Of a DNA stretch of 64,000 bases, positions 45,566 through 55,828 are shown piece after piece (position 1 is the first letter of the stretch; each line of letters starts with the position of its first letter). The translations under genes were made by a program, and so were the position numbers. The DNA is from DATARH01 sp963773625. Lineage in GTDB: Bacteria; Pseudomonadota; Alphaproteobacteria; ATCC43930; CGMCC-115725. The stretch covers positions 1 to 64,000 of the forward strand of contig CAVZCJ010000011.1 in assembly GCA_963773625.1 (NCBI GenBank), given 5' to 3'. The notes beneath the pieces are model-generated. The model worked only from the letters and a program-made list of their open reading frames with translations, made no database searches and was not told the origin of the DNA.

Positions 45566-46502
45566 ATGAAAGTCGGTTTCATCGGGCTCGGCACGATGGG
45601 CGCCAGCATGGCGGCGAACCTGCAAAAGGCCGGGCACGAGCTGGTCGTCCACGACATCCGCCGGGCGGCGGCCGAGCGTCACCTCGCGGCGGGCGCCGTC
45701 GTGGGCCGACAGCCCCAAGGCGTTGGCCGAGCAGATGCGAGGTGATCTTTACCTCGCTCCCCGGCCCGCCGGAGGTCGAGGCGGTCGCGCTCGGCCCCAA
45801 CGGCTTGCTCGCCGGCATGAAGCCGGACACCGCCTATTTCGACCTGTCGACCAACTCGCCGACGGTCGTGCGGCGGATCAACGCCGCCTTCGCCGAGAAG
45901 AACGTCTACATGCTCGATGCGCCGGTCAGCGGCGGCCCGCGCGGCGCCGCCTCGGGGCGGCTGGCGCTGTGGATCGGCGGCGACGAGCAGCAGTTCAACC
46001 GGCACAAGAAGGTGCTCGACGCGATCGGCGACGCCGCCCGCTATATCGGCCCGATCGGCGCCGGCTCGGTCGCCAAGCTGGTGCACAATTGCGCCGGCTA
46101 CGCGATCCAGACCTGCCTCGCCGAAGTGTTCACCATGGGGGTCAAGGCCGGGGTCGAACCGCTGGCGCTTGTGGGAGGCGGTGCGGCAAGGCGCCGGCGG
46201 CCGGCGCCGCACCTTCGACGCGCTCGGCGACCATTTCCTCACCGACAGCTACGACCCGCCCGATTTCGCGCTGCGCCTGGCGCACAAGGACGTGACCCTC
46301 GCCACCGAGCTTGCCCGCGAATTGAAGGTGCCGATGCCGATGGCGCAATCTGGCGCACGGCGAGTTGACGGCGGCGCTGAACCGTGGTTGGGAGGGCCGT
46401 GACTCGCGGGTCGCGATGAACCTGCAGAAAGAGCGCGCCGGGGTAACGATCAAGGTCGATCCGGCGGACATCAAGGCCGCGCTCGAACGTGACGGAAAAT
46501 AG
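45566..46502 (+). pseudogene. 3-hydroxyisobutyrate dehydrogenase-family reductase, frameshifted
   Basis: The joined protein is about 310 aa. The NAD(P)-binding motif is MKVGFIGLGTMGASMAANL. The substrate motif is DAPVSGGPRGAASGRL and the catalytic Lys is in GSVAKLVHNCAGY. The C-terminal domain includes PPDFALRLAHKDVTLATELA. Single extra bases are inferred near 45702 (g), 45735 (a), 46170 (t) and 46352 (t). CGAGGAGAAT precedes ATG 45566. The family also covers tartronate-semialdehyde and other beta-hydroxyacid reductases. Confidence 0.83.
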
Positions 46503-46622
46503 CTTGTAAGCTGCACTTAAGGTTTGCTGGACCCCGCCCGCTTTGCTACGGGTGGGGCCAGCAAGCGGATTTAGCAGCGCGGACTGGCGGATCGTCGGCC
46601 GATTGAACGGGGAAGGAAGACC

Positions 46623-48222
46623 ATGAAGGGGACGTTTCGCGGCTGTGGCGCTGCTTGTCTGCGTCCTGCTTTTGCCATGCGCGGCACCGGCGATGGCGCA
46701 AAAATCGGGCGGCATCCTCAAGCTCTATCACCGCGACAGCCCGGGAAGCCTGTCGATCCTCGAGGAGGCCACGATCTCGGCGATCGCGCCGGCGATGGCG
46801 GTGTTCAACAACCTCGTTCTGTTCAACCAGCACGAAAAGCAGAACCGGCCGGAATTCATCGAGCCGGAGCTGGCGGAAAGCTGGAGCTGGAACGACGACT
46901 ACACCAAGCTCAGCTTCAAGCTGCGCCAAGGCGTCAAATGGCATGACGGGCAGCCCTTCACCGCCAAGGACGTCAAGTGCACCTGGGATCTGCTGACCGG
47001 CAAGTCGACCGACAAGCTTCGCCTCAACCCGCGCAAAGTCTGGTACGAGAACCTGGACGACGTGGTTGTCGAGGGCGACTATGCCGTCACCTTCGTTTTG
47101 AAGCGGCCGCAGCCAGCCTTCCTGATGCTGTTGGCTTCCGGCGACTCCCCAGTCTATCCGTGCCACGTGCCGGCGGCGCAGATGCGCACCCATCCGATCG
47201 GCACCGGGCCGTTCAAGTTCGTCGATTACAAGCCCAACGAATACATCAAGTTCACGAAGAACACGGATTACTGGAAGCCGGGCCGGCCCTATCTCGACGG
47301 TGTCGAGTGGACGATCATCCCCAATCGGGCGACGCAATCGCTGGCCTTTATCGCCGGCCAGTTCGACATGACCTTCCCGTACGAGGTCACCGTGCAAATG
47401 GTGCACGACATCAAGAGCCAGGCGCCGAGCGCGATCTGCGAAATCGACCCGACGATGGTGTCGTTCAACCTCTTGGTCAATCGCGACAAACCGCCTTTCA
47501 ACGATCCCGACATCCGCCAGGCGATGATGCTGACGATCGACCGCAAGGCCTTTCTCGACATCATCTCCGAAGGGCAAGGACAGATCGGCGGCGCCATGCA
47601 ATCGCCGCCGCCGGGCTTGTGGGGCCTGCCGCCTGACATCCTGCAGACCATGCCCGGCTATGGCCCCGACGTCGAAAAGAACCGTGCCGATGCGCGCGCG
47701 TTGATGGAAAAGCACGGCTACGGCCCCGAACAACCGACTTGCGGTCAAGGTGCAGACCCGCAACATCGCCCAATACCGCGATCCGGCGATCATCCTGATC
47801 GACCAGTTGAAGCAGATTTACATCGACGGCGAACTCGATGTCGTCGAGACCGCGAACTGGTTCCCGCGCATCGCGCGCAAGGACTACACGGTCGCCGGCA
47901 ACCTGACCGGCAGCGGCGTCGACGATCCCGACGCCTATTTCTTCGAGCACTACGCCTGCGGCTCGGAGCGCAACTACACCAACTACTGCAATCCCGATGT
48001 CGAAAAGCTGTTTGTCAAGCAGTCGGAAGAAGCCGGATCCAGACGAAGCGCAAGAAAATCGTCTGGGACATCGACAAGATTCTGACAGAGGACGGCGCTC
48101 GGCCGATCGTCTACCGGTACAACCTCGCCACCTGCCACTATCCGCGGGTGCACAACATCACGACCATGGTGAACAGCATCTTCAACGGCTGGCGGTTCGA
48201 GGATGCTTGGCTGGACCAATAG
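46623..48222 (+). pseudogene. Peptide/oligopeptide ABC transporter binding protein, frameshifted
   Basis: The product is about 532 aa, SBP_bac_5 family. The signal MKGTFR..VALLVCVLLLPCAAPAMA is split by an extra g near 46642. Body: GGILKLYHRDSPGSLSILEE, WSWNDDYTKLSFKLRQGVKW, HPIGTGPFKFVDYKPNEYIK and DPDIRQAMMLTIDRKAFLDI. Further breaks near 47730 and 48040 precede AVKVQTRNIAQYRDPAIIL and KKIVWDIDKILTEDGARPIV. GGGGAAGGAAGACC precedes the ATG. No permease or ATPase genes adjoin it. Confidence 0.85.
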
Positions 48223-48265
48223 CCGCGGCCACCCATAGCGCATTCGCCATGCGAGTGGCTTGCGT

Positions 48266-48311
48266 TTTCGCTATTGTCGTACCGCCCAGGGCGGTACGTG
48301 TTTCAGCGAAA
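48266..48311 (+). terminator. Extended hairpin after the binding-protein gene
   Basis: An inner stem pairs CGTACCGCCC (48278-48287) with GGGCGGTACG (48289-48298), ten perfect pairs around one base. An outer stem pairs TTTCGCT (48266-48272) with AGCGAAA (48305-48311). TGTTT follows the inner stem. It may terminate the upstream gene; it ends 15 bases before the tolQ start and could also act as a leader structure. Confidence 0.55.
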
Positions 48312-48325
48312 GGGCTCATCTCACC

Positions 48326-49011
48326 GTGAATGCACCCGGTTCGCTGTCGGTCATCGCGCTCTTCGACAATGCCGACATCGTCGTCAAGGTTGTGTTGCTG
48401 CTGCTGTTGTCCGGGTCGGTGTGGAGTTGGGCGGTCGTCGTCGACAAGTGGGTGCGGCTGCGCGGCGGCTCGGCTTTCGGCCGGCGCCTGGATGGATCGG
48501 GCAGCGGCGCCGCCAGCGCCGAGGAGTTGATCGGTGAGCGCCTCGGCGGCGATTCCGGACCAGCCGGCGAGCGCGGTCATCGCCGCGGGGGTCGAGGAGT
48601 GCATGACCGCCGTCGAGCGAGGGCACCGAAACCCTCGCCGAGCGGCGCGACCGCATCGAGCGGGCGATGCGGCTGGCGCTGAGCCTGCAATTGCGGCAAC
48701 TCGAATATCGCCTCCCGTTTCTGGCGACGCTCGGTTCGGCCGCTCCGTTCATCGGGCTGTTCGGTACGGTCTGGGGCATCATGCGCAGCTTTAACGCGAT
48801 CGCCGCGGCCAACAGCACCAGCCTCGCCGTCGTCGCGCCGGGCATCGCCGACGCGCTCTTCGCCACCGCGATGGGTCTGGCCGCGGCAATCCCGGCGGTC
48901 GTCTTCTACAACAAGTTCACGGTCGAGATCGGGCGCTTCGCCGGGGTCATGCAGGGGCTGATCGGCCGCAGCGGCGCGCTGTTGAGCCGCGTCACGATAG
49001 ACGGCGCTTAA
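48326..49011 (+). pseudogene. tolQ: TolQ/ExbB-type proton channel subunit, frameshifted
   Basis: This inner-membrane protein has about 228 residues. The N-terminal helix is VVKVVLLLLLSGSVWSWAVV. After breaks near 48530 and 48620 the MotA/TolQ/ExbB core reads ATLGSAAPFIGLFGTVWGIM and GIADALFATAMGLAAAIPAV. With its TolR partner it turns proton flow into force on the envelope. GTG 48326 is the start. The tolR gene begins three bases after its stop. Confidence 0.82.
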
Positions 49012-49014
49012 GGC

Positions 49015-49449
49015 ATGGCTGTATCGCTTCCCCCTTCCGGCGACCCGGGCGGCGAGAGCTACGTTCCGCTCGCCGAGATCAACGTGACCCCGATGGTCGA
49101 CGTGATGCTGGTGCTGCTGGTGATCTTCATGGTGGCGGCCCCGCTCCTCACCGTCGGCGTGCCGATCAACCTGCCGAAGACCAGCGCCGCCGAAATCACG
49201 CAGCCGCAGAAGCCGATCATCGTGTCGATGAATGCTCAAGGCGAATATTTCATCGGCGACGACAAGGTGGCGCGCGACCAGTTGAAGGCCCAGCTTACCG
49301 CCCTCGCCCAGGGCGATCCGGCACGCATCGTCTATGTCCGCGGCGACCGCACCCTCGAATACGGCAAGCTGATGGACCTTCTGGGCCTCGTCAACACGGC
49401 GGGATTTGCCAAGGTCTCGCTGATCGCCGAGGCCGCCAAACCGCAATGA
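49015..49449 (+). CDS. tolR: TolR/ExbD-type protein
   Basis: This 144-aa protein has one N-terminal membrane helix (PMVDVMLVLLVIFMVAAPLL) with the proton-path Asp in NVTPMVDVMLV. A periplasmic domain of about 95 residues follows (GVPINLPKTSAAEITQPQKP ... YGKLMDLLGLVNTAGFAKVS). It is the partner of the TolQ-like gene immediately upstream. No tolA, tolB or pal gene follows inside the window; nudC comes next. Confidence 0.9.
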   Translation: MAVSLPPSGDPGGESYVPLAEINVTPMVDVMLVLLVIFMVAAPLLTVGVPINLPKTSAAEITQPQKPIIVSMNAQGEYFIGDDKVARDQLKAQLTALAQGDPARIVYVRGDRTLEYGKLMDLLGLVNTAGFAKVSLIAEAAKPQ

Positions 49450-49503
49450 CCATCGTTCGCCGCTAGCTGCCGCGGTCGGCGAAATGCGCTAGCATTCGTA
49501 ATC

Positions 49504-50431
49504 ATGGAAGAAATCTACTGCTTTGCGGGCAATCCGCTCGACCGGGTAAGCGAGCGCCGGCGCGACAAGGAATGGGTCGGCGGGCTCCTCGCCGATCCGA
49601 CGAGCCGCATCCTGCCGCTCTACGATCTAAAGCCGGCGATCGCCGATCTGACGCAGCCGGCACTCGAATGGCAGCCCATCGACCGCTGGCGCGCGAGGAT
49701 CGAGGCTGGCGCCATCTGCATCTTTCTCGGGATCGATGACGGCCGCGCCTATTTCGCCATCGACGCGACCGGGTCTGACGCCGGATCCAACGCGGTTACG
49801 GAGAATCTCGACCTGCGCGCGCTGGCGCCGCTGATCCCCGCCGGCGAGGCGGCGATACTCGCCGAGGCGCGCTCGCTGATCGATTGGCACGCACGCCATG
49901 GCTTCTGCGCGCAATGCGGCGCCAAGACCGATGTTTCCTCGGCCGGCTGGACGCGCCGCTGCCCGAATTGCCGAGCGAGCCACTATCCGCGCTCCGATCC
50001 CGTCACGATCATGCTGGTGGTGCGCGGCGAGCGGGCCTTGCTGGGCCGCAACAAACGGCGTCCAGGCCAGCGATTCTCCTGCCTCGCCGGCTTCATGGAG
50101 CCGGGCGAGACCCCCGAGGAAGCGGTGCGGCGCGAGGTGCGCGAGGAAAGCGGGATCAAGCGTCGGCCGGGTGAAATATCTGGCGGCGCAGCCCTGGCCG
50201 TTTCCCTCGACCCTGATGATGGGCTTTATCGCCGAAGGGATCAGCGAGGAGATCACCATCGATCCCGAGGAACTGGCCGAGGCGCGCTGGTTCGAGCGCG
50301 ACGAGATTCGCGCGATGGTCGCGCGCGCCGCCAGCGGCGAGGACGACCCAACGCAAATCTCTCTGCCGCAGCCTTTGGCCATCGCCCATCACCTGTGCCG
50401 GCGCTGGTCGAACGGACTGGACGACATCTAG
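49504..50431 (+). pseudogene. nudC: NADH pyrophosphatase NudC, one frame break
   Basis: The protein is about 308 aa. It hydrolyses NAD(H) to NMN(H) and AMP and can remove NAD caps from RNA. The zinc ribbon is CAQCG ... CPNC (residues 138-160). The Nudix box GFMEPGETPEEAVRREVREE continues SGIK. The NudC hallmark follows an extra base near 50163: AAQPWPFPSTLM. The end is PQPLAIAHHLCRRWSNGLDD. It stops eight bases before the next gene. Confidence 0.86.
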
Positions 50432-50439
50432 GAGCGACC

Positions 50440-51332
50440 GTGCCCATCACGATCAAGAAACTGTACCCGCTGTTCGTCGCCGAGATCGGCGGCGTCGATA
50501 CCGGCGCGCCGATGGACGATGCGACCTTCGCCGAAATCCGCGCGGCGCTCGACGAGTACGGCGTGCTGATCTTTCACGACCAGAGCCTCGACGACGAGCG
50601 CCAAGTCGCGTTCAGCCGGCGCTTCGGGCCACTTGAGACCGCCGGCAAGTCCAATCCTGGCGTCGGCAGCCCGTTCGCCCGTCAGTCCAACCTCGACATC
50701 GAGAACGGTGCGGTGATCCCGCCGAGGATCGGCGGATGATCTACCAGAAGGGCAATTACCTCTGGCACACCGACAGTTCGTTCAAGCCGGTGCCGTCGCT
50801 GTGCTCGCTACTCTCGGCGCGGATCGTGCCGCCGGTCGGCGGCAACACCGAGTTCGCGACAATGACCGCGGCCTACGACGCGCTCCCCGACGATGTGAAG
50901 GCGAAGCTCGAAGGTCTCGTCGCCGAGCACAGCCTCGTCTATTCGCGGGAGACCGTCACGCCGACGGGCGCGCTGACCGCTGAGATGAAAGCCGAACTGC
51001 CGGGCGCCTGGCAGACCATGGTGCGCGAGAACCCGGTCAATCATCGGAAGGCAATCTATGCCGGAGCGCATTGCTCGCACGTGATCGGGTGGCCGCGCGA
51101 GGAAGGCCGCACGTTCATCGCTTGGCTCAACGAATTCGCGACTCAGCCGCAATTTTGCTACAGCCACGCCTGGCGCGCGGGCGACCTGGTGATCTGGGAC
51201 AATCGCGCGGTGCTGCATCGCGCCACCGCGTACGACACCCTTGGGCACAAGCGGCTGATGCAGCGCACGACGGTCAGCGGTCTGATCATGACAACTGAAC
51301 AGCCCGAGCGTTACGAGTTGGCGGCCGAATAG
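50440..51332 (+). pseudogene. TauD/TfdA-family dioxygenase, one frame break
   Basis: This Fe(II)/2-oxoglutarate dioxygenase has about 297 residues and is closer in pattern to TfdA (2,4-D dioxygenase) than to the taurine enzyme at 21641. N-terminus: LYPLFVAEIGGVDTGAPMDD. After a break near 50730 the metal motif is NYLWHTDSSFKPVPS, then VLHRATAYDTLGHKRLMQRT with the distal His and the oxoglutarate Arg. GGAGCGACC precedes GTG 50440. It overlaps no gene but is one base from the SDR gene, suggesting a small catabolic operon. Confidence 0.82.
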
Positions 51333-51333
51333 G

Positions 51334-52185
51334 TTGGCCTCCGAAAAGGTCGCCCTCGTCACCGGCGCCACCGCCGGGATCGGCCTCCACACAGCGCTTG
51401 GTCTGGCGCGCGCCGGGATGCGAGTCATCGTCACCGGTCGCGACCCGGGACGCACCGAAGCCGCGCAACGCTTTGTTATCGAGCGAGCGCCCGGCGCACA
51501 GGTCGAGACCGCGCTCGCCGATTTTTCCCGTCTCACGACGGTGCGCGCGCTGGCCGCGGATATTCTCGGACGGCACGAGCGGCTCGACGTGTTGGTCAAC
51601 AATGCGGGACTCATTTCGCCGCGCTACGCCGAGTCGGCCGACGGGTACGAGCTGACCATCGCCGTCAACCACCTCGCGCCATTCTTGCTGACCAATCTGC
51701 TGCTCGACCGGCTCAAGGCCTCGGGCCGGAAAGGCGAACCAGCGCGGATCGTCACCGTCGCCTCGATCGCGCACAAGGGCGCGAAACTCGACCCCGCGTC
51801 GATGACCAAGCCGGCAAACTGGACGCCGCTTTCCGCCTACGGCCGCTCGAAACTTGCCAACATCCTCTTCACCGGCGCGCTCGCGCGCCGCCTCGACCCG
51901 GCGCTCGTCACCGCCGCGTGCCTGCATCCCGGGGTCATCGCGACCGATATCGGCAATCGCGCGGGCAGCCTGGCCGGATTCGGCTGGCGGCTGCTGCGGC
52001 CGTTTCTCGCCGGCCCGGATAAGGGCGCCGCAACCTCGATCTTTCTCGCGACCGTCGCCGATCCCGTGCCGTTTCATGGCGCTTATGTGATCGGCAAGGC
52101 GGTCGCCGAGCCCGATCCATTGGCGCGCGACGATCGGCTGGGGGAAGCGCTGTGGCAGGAAAGCGCGAGACTGGTCGGGTTATAG
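51334..52185 (+). CDS. Short-chain dehydrogenase/reductase
   Basis: This 283-aa SDR is similar in layout to retinol dehydrogenase/WWOX-like enzymes. The NADP-binding motif is ALVTGATAGIG with Arg in VTGRDPGR. The structural motif is LVNNAGL, the catalytic Ser in VTVASIAHKG, and YxxxK is AYGRSKLAN. The proline-rich PGVIATDIG follows. TTG 51334 begins one base after the dioxygenase stop, so translation is coupled. The end is convergent with the glycosyltransferase at 52274. Confidence 0.88.
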   Translation: MASEKVALVTGATAGIGLHTALGLARAGMRVIVTGRDPGRTEAAQRFVIERAPGAQVETALADFSRLTTVRALAADILGRHERLDVLVNNAGLISPRYAESADGYELTIAVNHLAPFLLTNLLLDRLKASGRKGEPARIVTVASIAHKGAKLDPASMTKPANWTPLSAYGRSKLANILFTGALARRLDPALVTAACLHPGVIATDIGNRAGSLAGFGWRLLRPFLAGPDKGAATSIFLATVADPVPFHGAYVIGKAVAEPDPLARDDRLGEALWQESARLVGL

Positions 52186-52273
52186 AGCGAAATGAGGCAG
52201 CGCGGCGGGTCGGATCAGGGATCAACTGCTCAGGCTCGCCAGACATCCTTGCAATAACGCGCGCGTTCGTTGC

Positions 52274-54481
52274 TCACCGCCCCAGGCCGCCGATGCGCTC
52301 GTCAGCCTGCTGATGCAGCGAATCGAGAAACCGCTGCATCGGCATGGCGCGCGGTGTGTGCCGTTCACGATGGGATTTTGCCGGTCCCGCCCAGTGTACG
52401 GCCAGAACCTCGCAGCCCATGGTCGCATGAACGATCCTGCCCTCGATCCAGCGCAAATCGGGATTGCGAACGGACGCCATGCCGCAGAGCCCGGGATCGA
52501 GCTCGGCGATATGTCGGGCGCGCTTGCCGAGCTGGTGCAGCACAAAATTCAGCACCGGCTGGTCATAGACTTGCGAGCGGCGCAGCGACATGAAGAGCTG
52601 GCGGTTGTCCTCGATCGTGCCGATGATCTCGTCCATCGTCAGCGTCCGCGGGCTGGTCAGAAAGGCCCCCGCCGAGATCAAACGCATGTCGGGAAACATC
52701 TCGCGCGCCATGTCGAGTTTCCCCGCCGCGTAAACCCACTCCGGGCTGGTGGAGAAATACACGAGATCGGCACGCCCGGCCGCGACATGGCCAAAAATCC
52801 GCCCTGGGTCGACCAGCATGACCAAATCGATGTCGAAATAGGCGATCTCGTCGACAGGGAGATTGAGGGCGACGTATTTGCGCAAATTCGCGCGATGCCG
52901 CGCGCGCGCAAACGGGTAGAGGCGCCTGGCGAGGCGGTCGAGCCGCTCGAGCCCGTCAGTCAAAAACTCAAAGCGATAGACAGGGCGCAGGCTATTGATG
53001 CCCTCCATCGCCCCGCCGTGCGGAATGCAATACAGGGTCAGGTCCGGATCTCTCGAGCGAACGCTCTCGAGAAATGCCTTGGCCCACTCGAAGTACCTGT
53101 CGTTGGCCATGAAGGCGAGCGCGCGACTCGTCACAGCGGCATCCTTGCCGATTCCGCCGTCGTCGGCATCGAGGCCGGAACCGCGTTTTGGGGTTCGCCC
53201 AAACAGCGAGTGGCGACCGCGAGCACCCTCCAGCACGCCACGCGCGGTCATGAACCCGGCATAAGCATGCATCCAGAGGGTGCGCAGAGCGACCTTGATC
53301 ACCGGCAGCAAACCTTCGGTCGCCCGCTTGACCCCGAGCGAGCGAAGCAATGTGCGGCTCGCCACCGCGAGGCCGATAGCGCCGACGCAGCCTTGCAAAC
53401 TATCTAAAACCGCGAGCGGCACCACGATCGGGTAGGTGATGGTGCCGAGCGCGGCATCGAGCAGCCAAACGGCGATGGTGCAGCCCATTAGCACGCCGTA
53501 CGTACACCCACCTAGGTGCAGAACGGCGACGGCGCGGTCGCGCCAGGGAAGGCGGCTGCGGATGACAATATCCGGCAGCAGCTTGCGCGCGGTCTGAGCG
53601 AAACCCTTGTTCCAGCGCAGCTGCTGCCGCTGCCAGGTGGCCAGCACGTCGGGCAGCTCTCCGGGCGCCGCCACCGACGCCAGATACACCGCTCGCCACC
53701 CGGCCAATTGGGCGCGATAGCTGAGATCGAGATCCTCGGTCAGGGTGTCGCCGTGCCAACCGCCGGCAGCGTCGATCGCCTTCCGGCGCCAGACGCCGCA
53801 AGTTCCGTTGAACGGTAAGAACTCTCCGGTCCAGCTGCGCGTCGGCTGCTCGACAGCGTAATGGCTGTCGAGAATCACCTCCTGGGCGCGCGTCACCCAA
53901 TTCTGCGATGCGTTGAGAAAATCGCAGCGCGCCTGCGCAAAGGCCAAGTCGGGCTGAGCCAGGAGCGGGCGCAGGCATTTGCGCAGAAAATCCGGCGGCG
54001 GAACGTAGTCGGCGTCGAAAACCGCGATAAATGGCTGATCGGTCACGCTCAACCCGGCCTTGAGCGCGCCCGCCTTGAAGCCGGTTCGGTCGGTGCGCTG
54101 CAACAGCTCGATTTTGTGACCCTCGGCCCGACACTCGGCGACAGCCGAGCGCGCCAGTTCGGCGCTCGTTCCCGTGCTGTCGTCGAGCACCTGGACTGCA
54201 AGGCGATCGCGCGGCCAATCGAGCGCGACGACGGCATCGAGCACGCGCCGTATCAGCATCCCTTCGTTGTAGGTCGGGATCTGCACCAGCACCGCCGGCA
54301 GTTCTTCATCGGGGGGAAGCGGCCAAGCCAGCATCTCCCGCTCGCGGCGCATGCCCTCTCGGCGATACCGAATGTGCTGGACCAGCGTTCGGACGACCTG
54401 AAATCCGAGCAACGCTTGTGACAGCAATAGCGCCACGAGAACGATGTCGGTCATCCGGCCAACGATGCCGAGCACGTTCAC
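52274..54481 (-). CDS. Fused processive GT2 and GT8-like glycosyltransferase
   Basis: The protein is about 735 aa, read without a break. After one membrane helix (IVLVALLLSQALLGFQVV) comes a cellulose-synthase-like GT2 domain: VQIPTYNEGMLIRRVLD, LDDSTGTSAEL, VFDADYVPP, TEDLDLSYRAQ and the QRQQLRWNKG (QxxRW) motif. Several helices follow. Residues about 470-735 form a second GT-A domain with RALAFMANDRYFEWAKAFLE, the DxD in IAYFDIDLVMLVDPG and a C-terminal VHWAGPAKS. GTG 54481 follows GAGGGGACATCAGGG and is preferred; ATG 54520 and ATG 54454 are alternatives. It is probably envelope glycan synthesis. Confidence 0.82.
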   Translation of the reverse strand: MNVLGIVGRMTDIVLVALLLSQALLGFQVVRTLVQHIRYRREGMRREREMLAWPLPPDEELPAVLVQIPTYNEGMLIRRVLDAVVALDWPRDRLAVQVLDDSTGTSAELARSAVAECRAEGHKIELLQRTDRTGFKAGALKAGLSVTDQPFIAVFDADYVPPPDFLRKCLRPLLAQPDLAFAQARCDFLNASQNWVTRAQEVILDSHYAVEQPTRSWTGEFLPFNGTCGVWRRKAIDAAGGWHGDTLTEDLDLSYRAQLAGWRAVYLASVAAPGELPDVLATWQRQQLRWNKGFAQTARKLLPDIVIRSRLPWRDRAVAVLHLGGCTYGVLMGCTIAVWLLDAALGTITYPIVVPLAVLDSLQGCVGAIGLAVASRTLLRSLGVKRATEGLLPVIKVALRTLWMHAYAGFMTARGVLEGARGRHSLFGRTPKRGSGLDADDGGIGKDAAVTSRALAFMANDRYFEWAKAFLESVRSRDPDLTLYCIPHGGAMEGINSLRPVYRFEFLTDGLERLDRLARRLYPFARARHRANLRKYVALNLPVDEIAYFDIDLVMLVDPGRIFGHVAAGRADLVYFSTSPEWVYAAGKLDMAREMFPDMRLISAGAFLTSPRTLTMDEIIGTIEDNRQLFMSLRRSQVYDQPVLNFVLHQLGKRARHIAELDPGLCGMASVRNPDLRWIEGRIVHATMGCEVLAVHWAGPAKSHRERHTPRAMPMQRFLDSLHQQADERIGGLGR

Positions 54482-54590
54482 CCCTGATGTCCCCTCATGC
54501 CGCCATCCTAGCGGCGGCACCGCGCGGACGCTACCGCGGCCGCAACCTCGCCTTTCGCACCGCGACGGTGCGTTTCGCCGCGCCGCTCAT

Positions 54591-55713
54591 TCATCGCTGC
54601 CGGCGTACCGCCAGTACCGGCGGCAAATCGATACGCTGTCCGCGCCAAATCAGGCTGCGGGCGATCACCGCGCGCAACCACAGCGCCGGGATCATCGCCT
54701 CCCGCACCAGCCAGGCGACCGGCGAGAGCCACGACAAATGCCACCCCTGGGCGCGAGCGTAGATGCCCTCGATAGCGAACCAAACCGCAAGCTGTCCCGC
54801 AATCAGCGGCAGCACCGGCAGGCCGGCAAACCAGCCCCACCAAATGCCACCGGCGATCGCGGTAGCCAACGGGCTCCCGGATGGCTCGAGCACGAACACC
54901 GGCAGGGCATGATACTTGCGGCAGCACATCCAGCGCAGTTGACGTTGCCAAAAATCGCTGAAACGTCGACTGCCGATAGGGTGCCATCCCGGATCGCGCG
55001 CCATCCGGACAGCCAAGACCAGCGCGGCGAATCGCCTCGCCGAGAACCGCGTCCTCGCAGGCGCCGGCGGCCGCCATGGCGTCGAAGCCGCCGATCCGTT
55101 CGAGATCGCCGCGGCGCAGCAGCATGGTCTGGCCGACGCCGCCGCCGAACCCGAGACGAGCCGCCGCTATCAGCCACCGCGCGCCGCCGGTGTTGAAGAA
55201 TGCGGCCTCGAGCTCGCCACAAAATCCTTCCGGTTCAGTCGCGACCGGCACCACGCTCAGGAGGCCGATCCCCGGCACGAGTTGCGCGACGAGTCGGCGC
55301 AGCTCGTCGGGCCTAAACCGGGCATTGACGTCGCATAGCAAGATCAGTTCGTGCCTCGCCAAGCGCCAGGCGCGGCGCAGATTGTCGAGTTTTGGATTAC
55401 CCGATCCCGGTGTCGGGTCAGTCGTCAGCCGCGCCGGCACGTTTCCATGCGCGGCGATCAGTCGCTGGAGCAGGGGGATAGCGGGGTCATCCTCGTCCGC
55501 GACCGCAAACACGACCTCGAACAGCGGGTAGTCCTGGTTAAACAACGCTTCCAGATTGGGGGCGACGGGCGGGCCGGCGCCCTTGACCGGAACCATGACC
55601 GATACCGCGGGCAGCGTGTCGGCGGGGCGAAGCGGCCGTCGCGGCCACAGCCCCATCACGACAGTGGCCAAATTGCTGAAAGCGCCACCCCCCACCAGAA
55701 GCCGAAGACCCAA
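54591..55713 (-). pseudogene. GT2 glycosyltransferase, ceramide-glucosyltransferase/HpnI-like, frameshifted
   Basis: The protein is about 373 aa. The GT21/GT2 pattern is VSVMVPVKGAGPPVAPNLEA, KLDNLRRAWRLARHELILLC, DVNARFRPDELRR and GACEDAVLGEAIRR. After a break near 55010 come WQRQLRWMCCRKYHALPVFV (QxxRW) and C-terminal helices. The family adds a sugar to a lipid acceptor such as ceramide or hopanoid. The N-terminus is uncertain (TTG 55713). It stands with the fused transferase and the exporter. Confidence 0.75.
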
Positions 55714-55828
55714 CCGAACAACATCCCGCGGGCCACTCCCCTCCTGATCTATGCCGATACATCCAAGCCTAAACGCCGCCTCTAAAAATGCGGCGAGAGC
55801 AACCGCGTCCGGGCGATCTCCCGCCGCG

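Noticed and set aside
52313..53407. 364-codon plus-strand ORF inside the fused glycosyltransferase
   Set aside because: The minus strand has consistent GT motifs. The plus reading has no recognisable domain.
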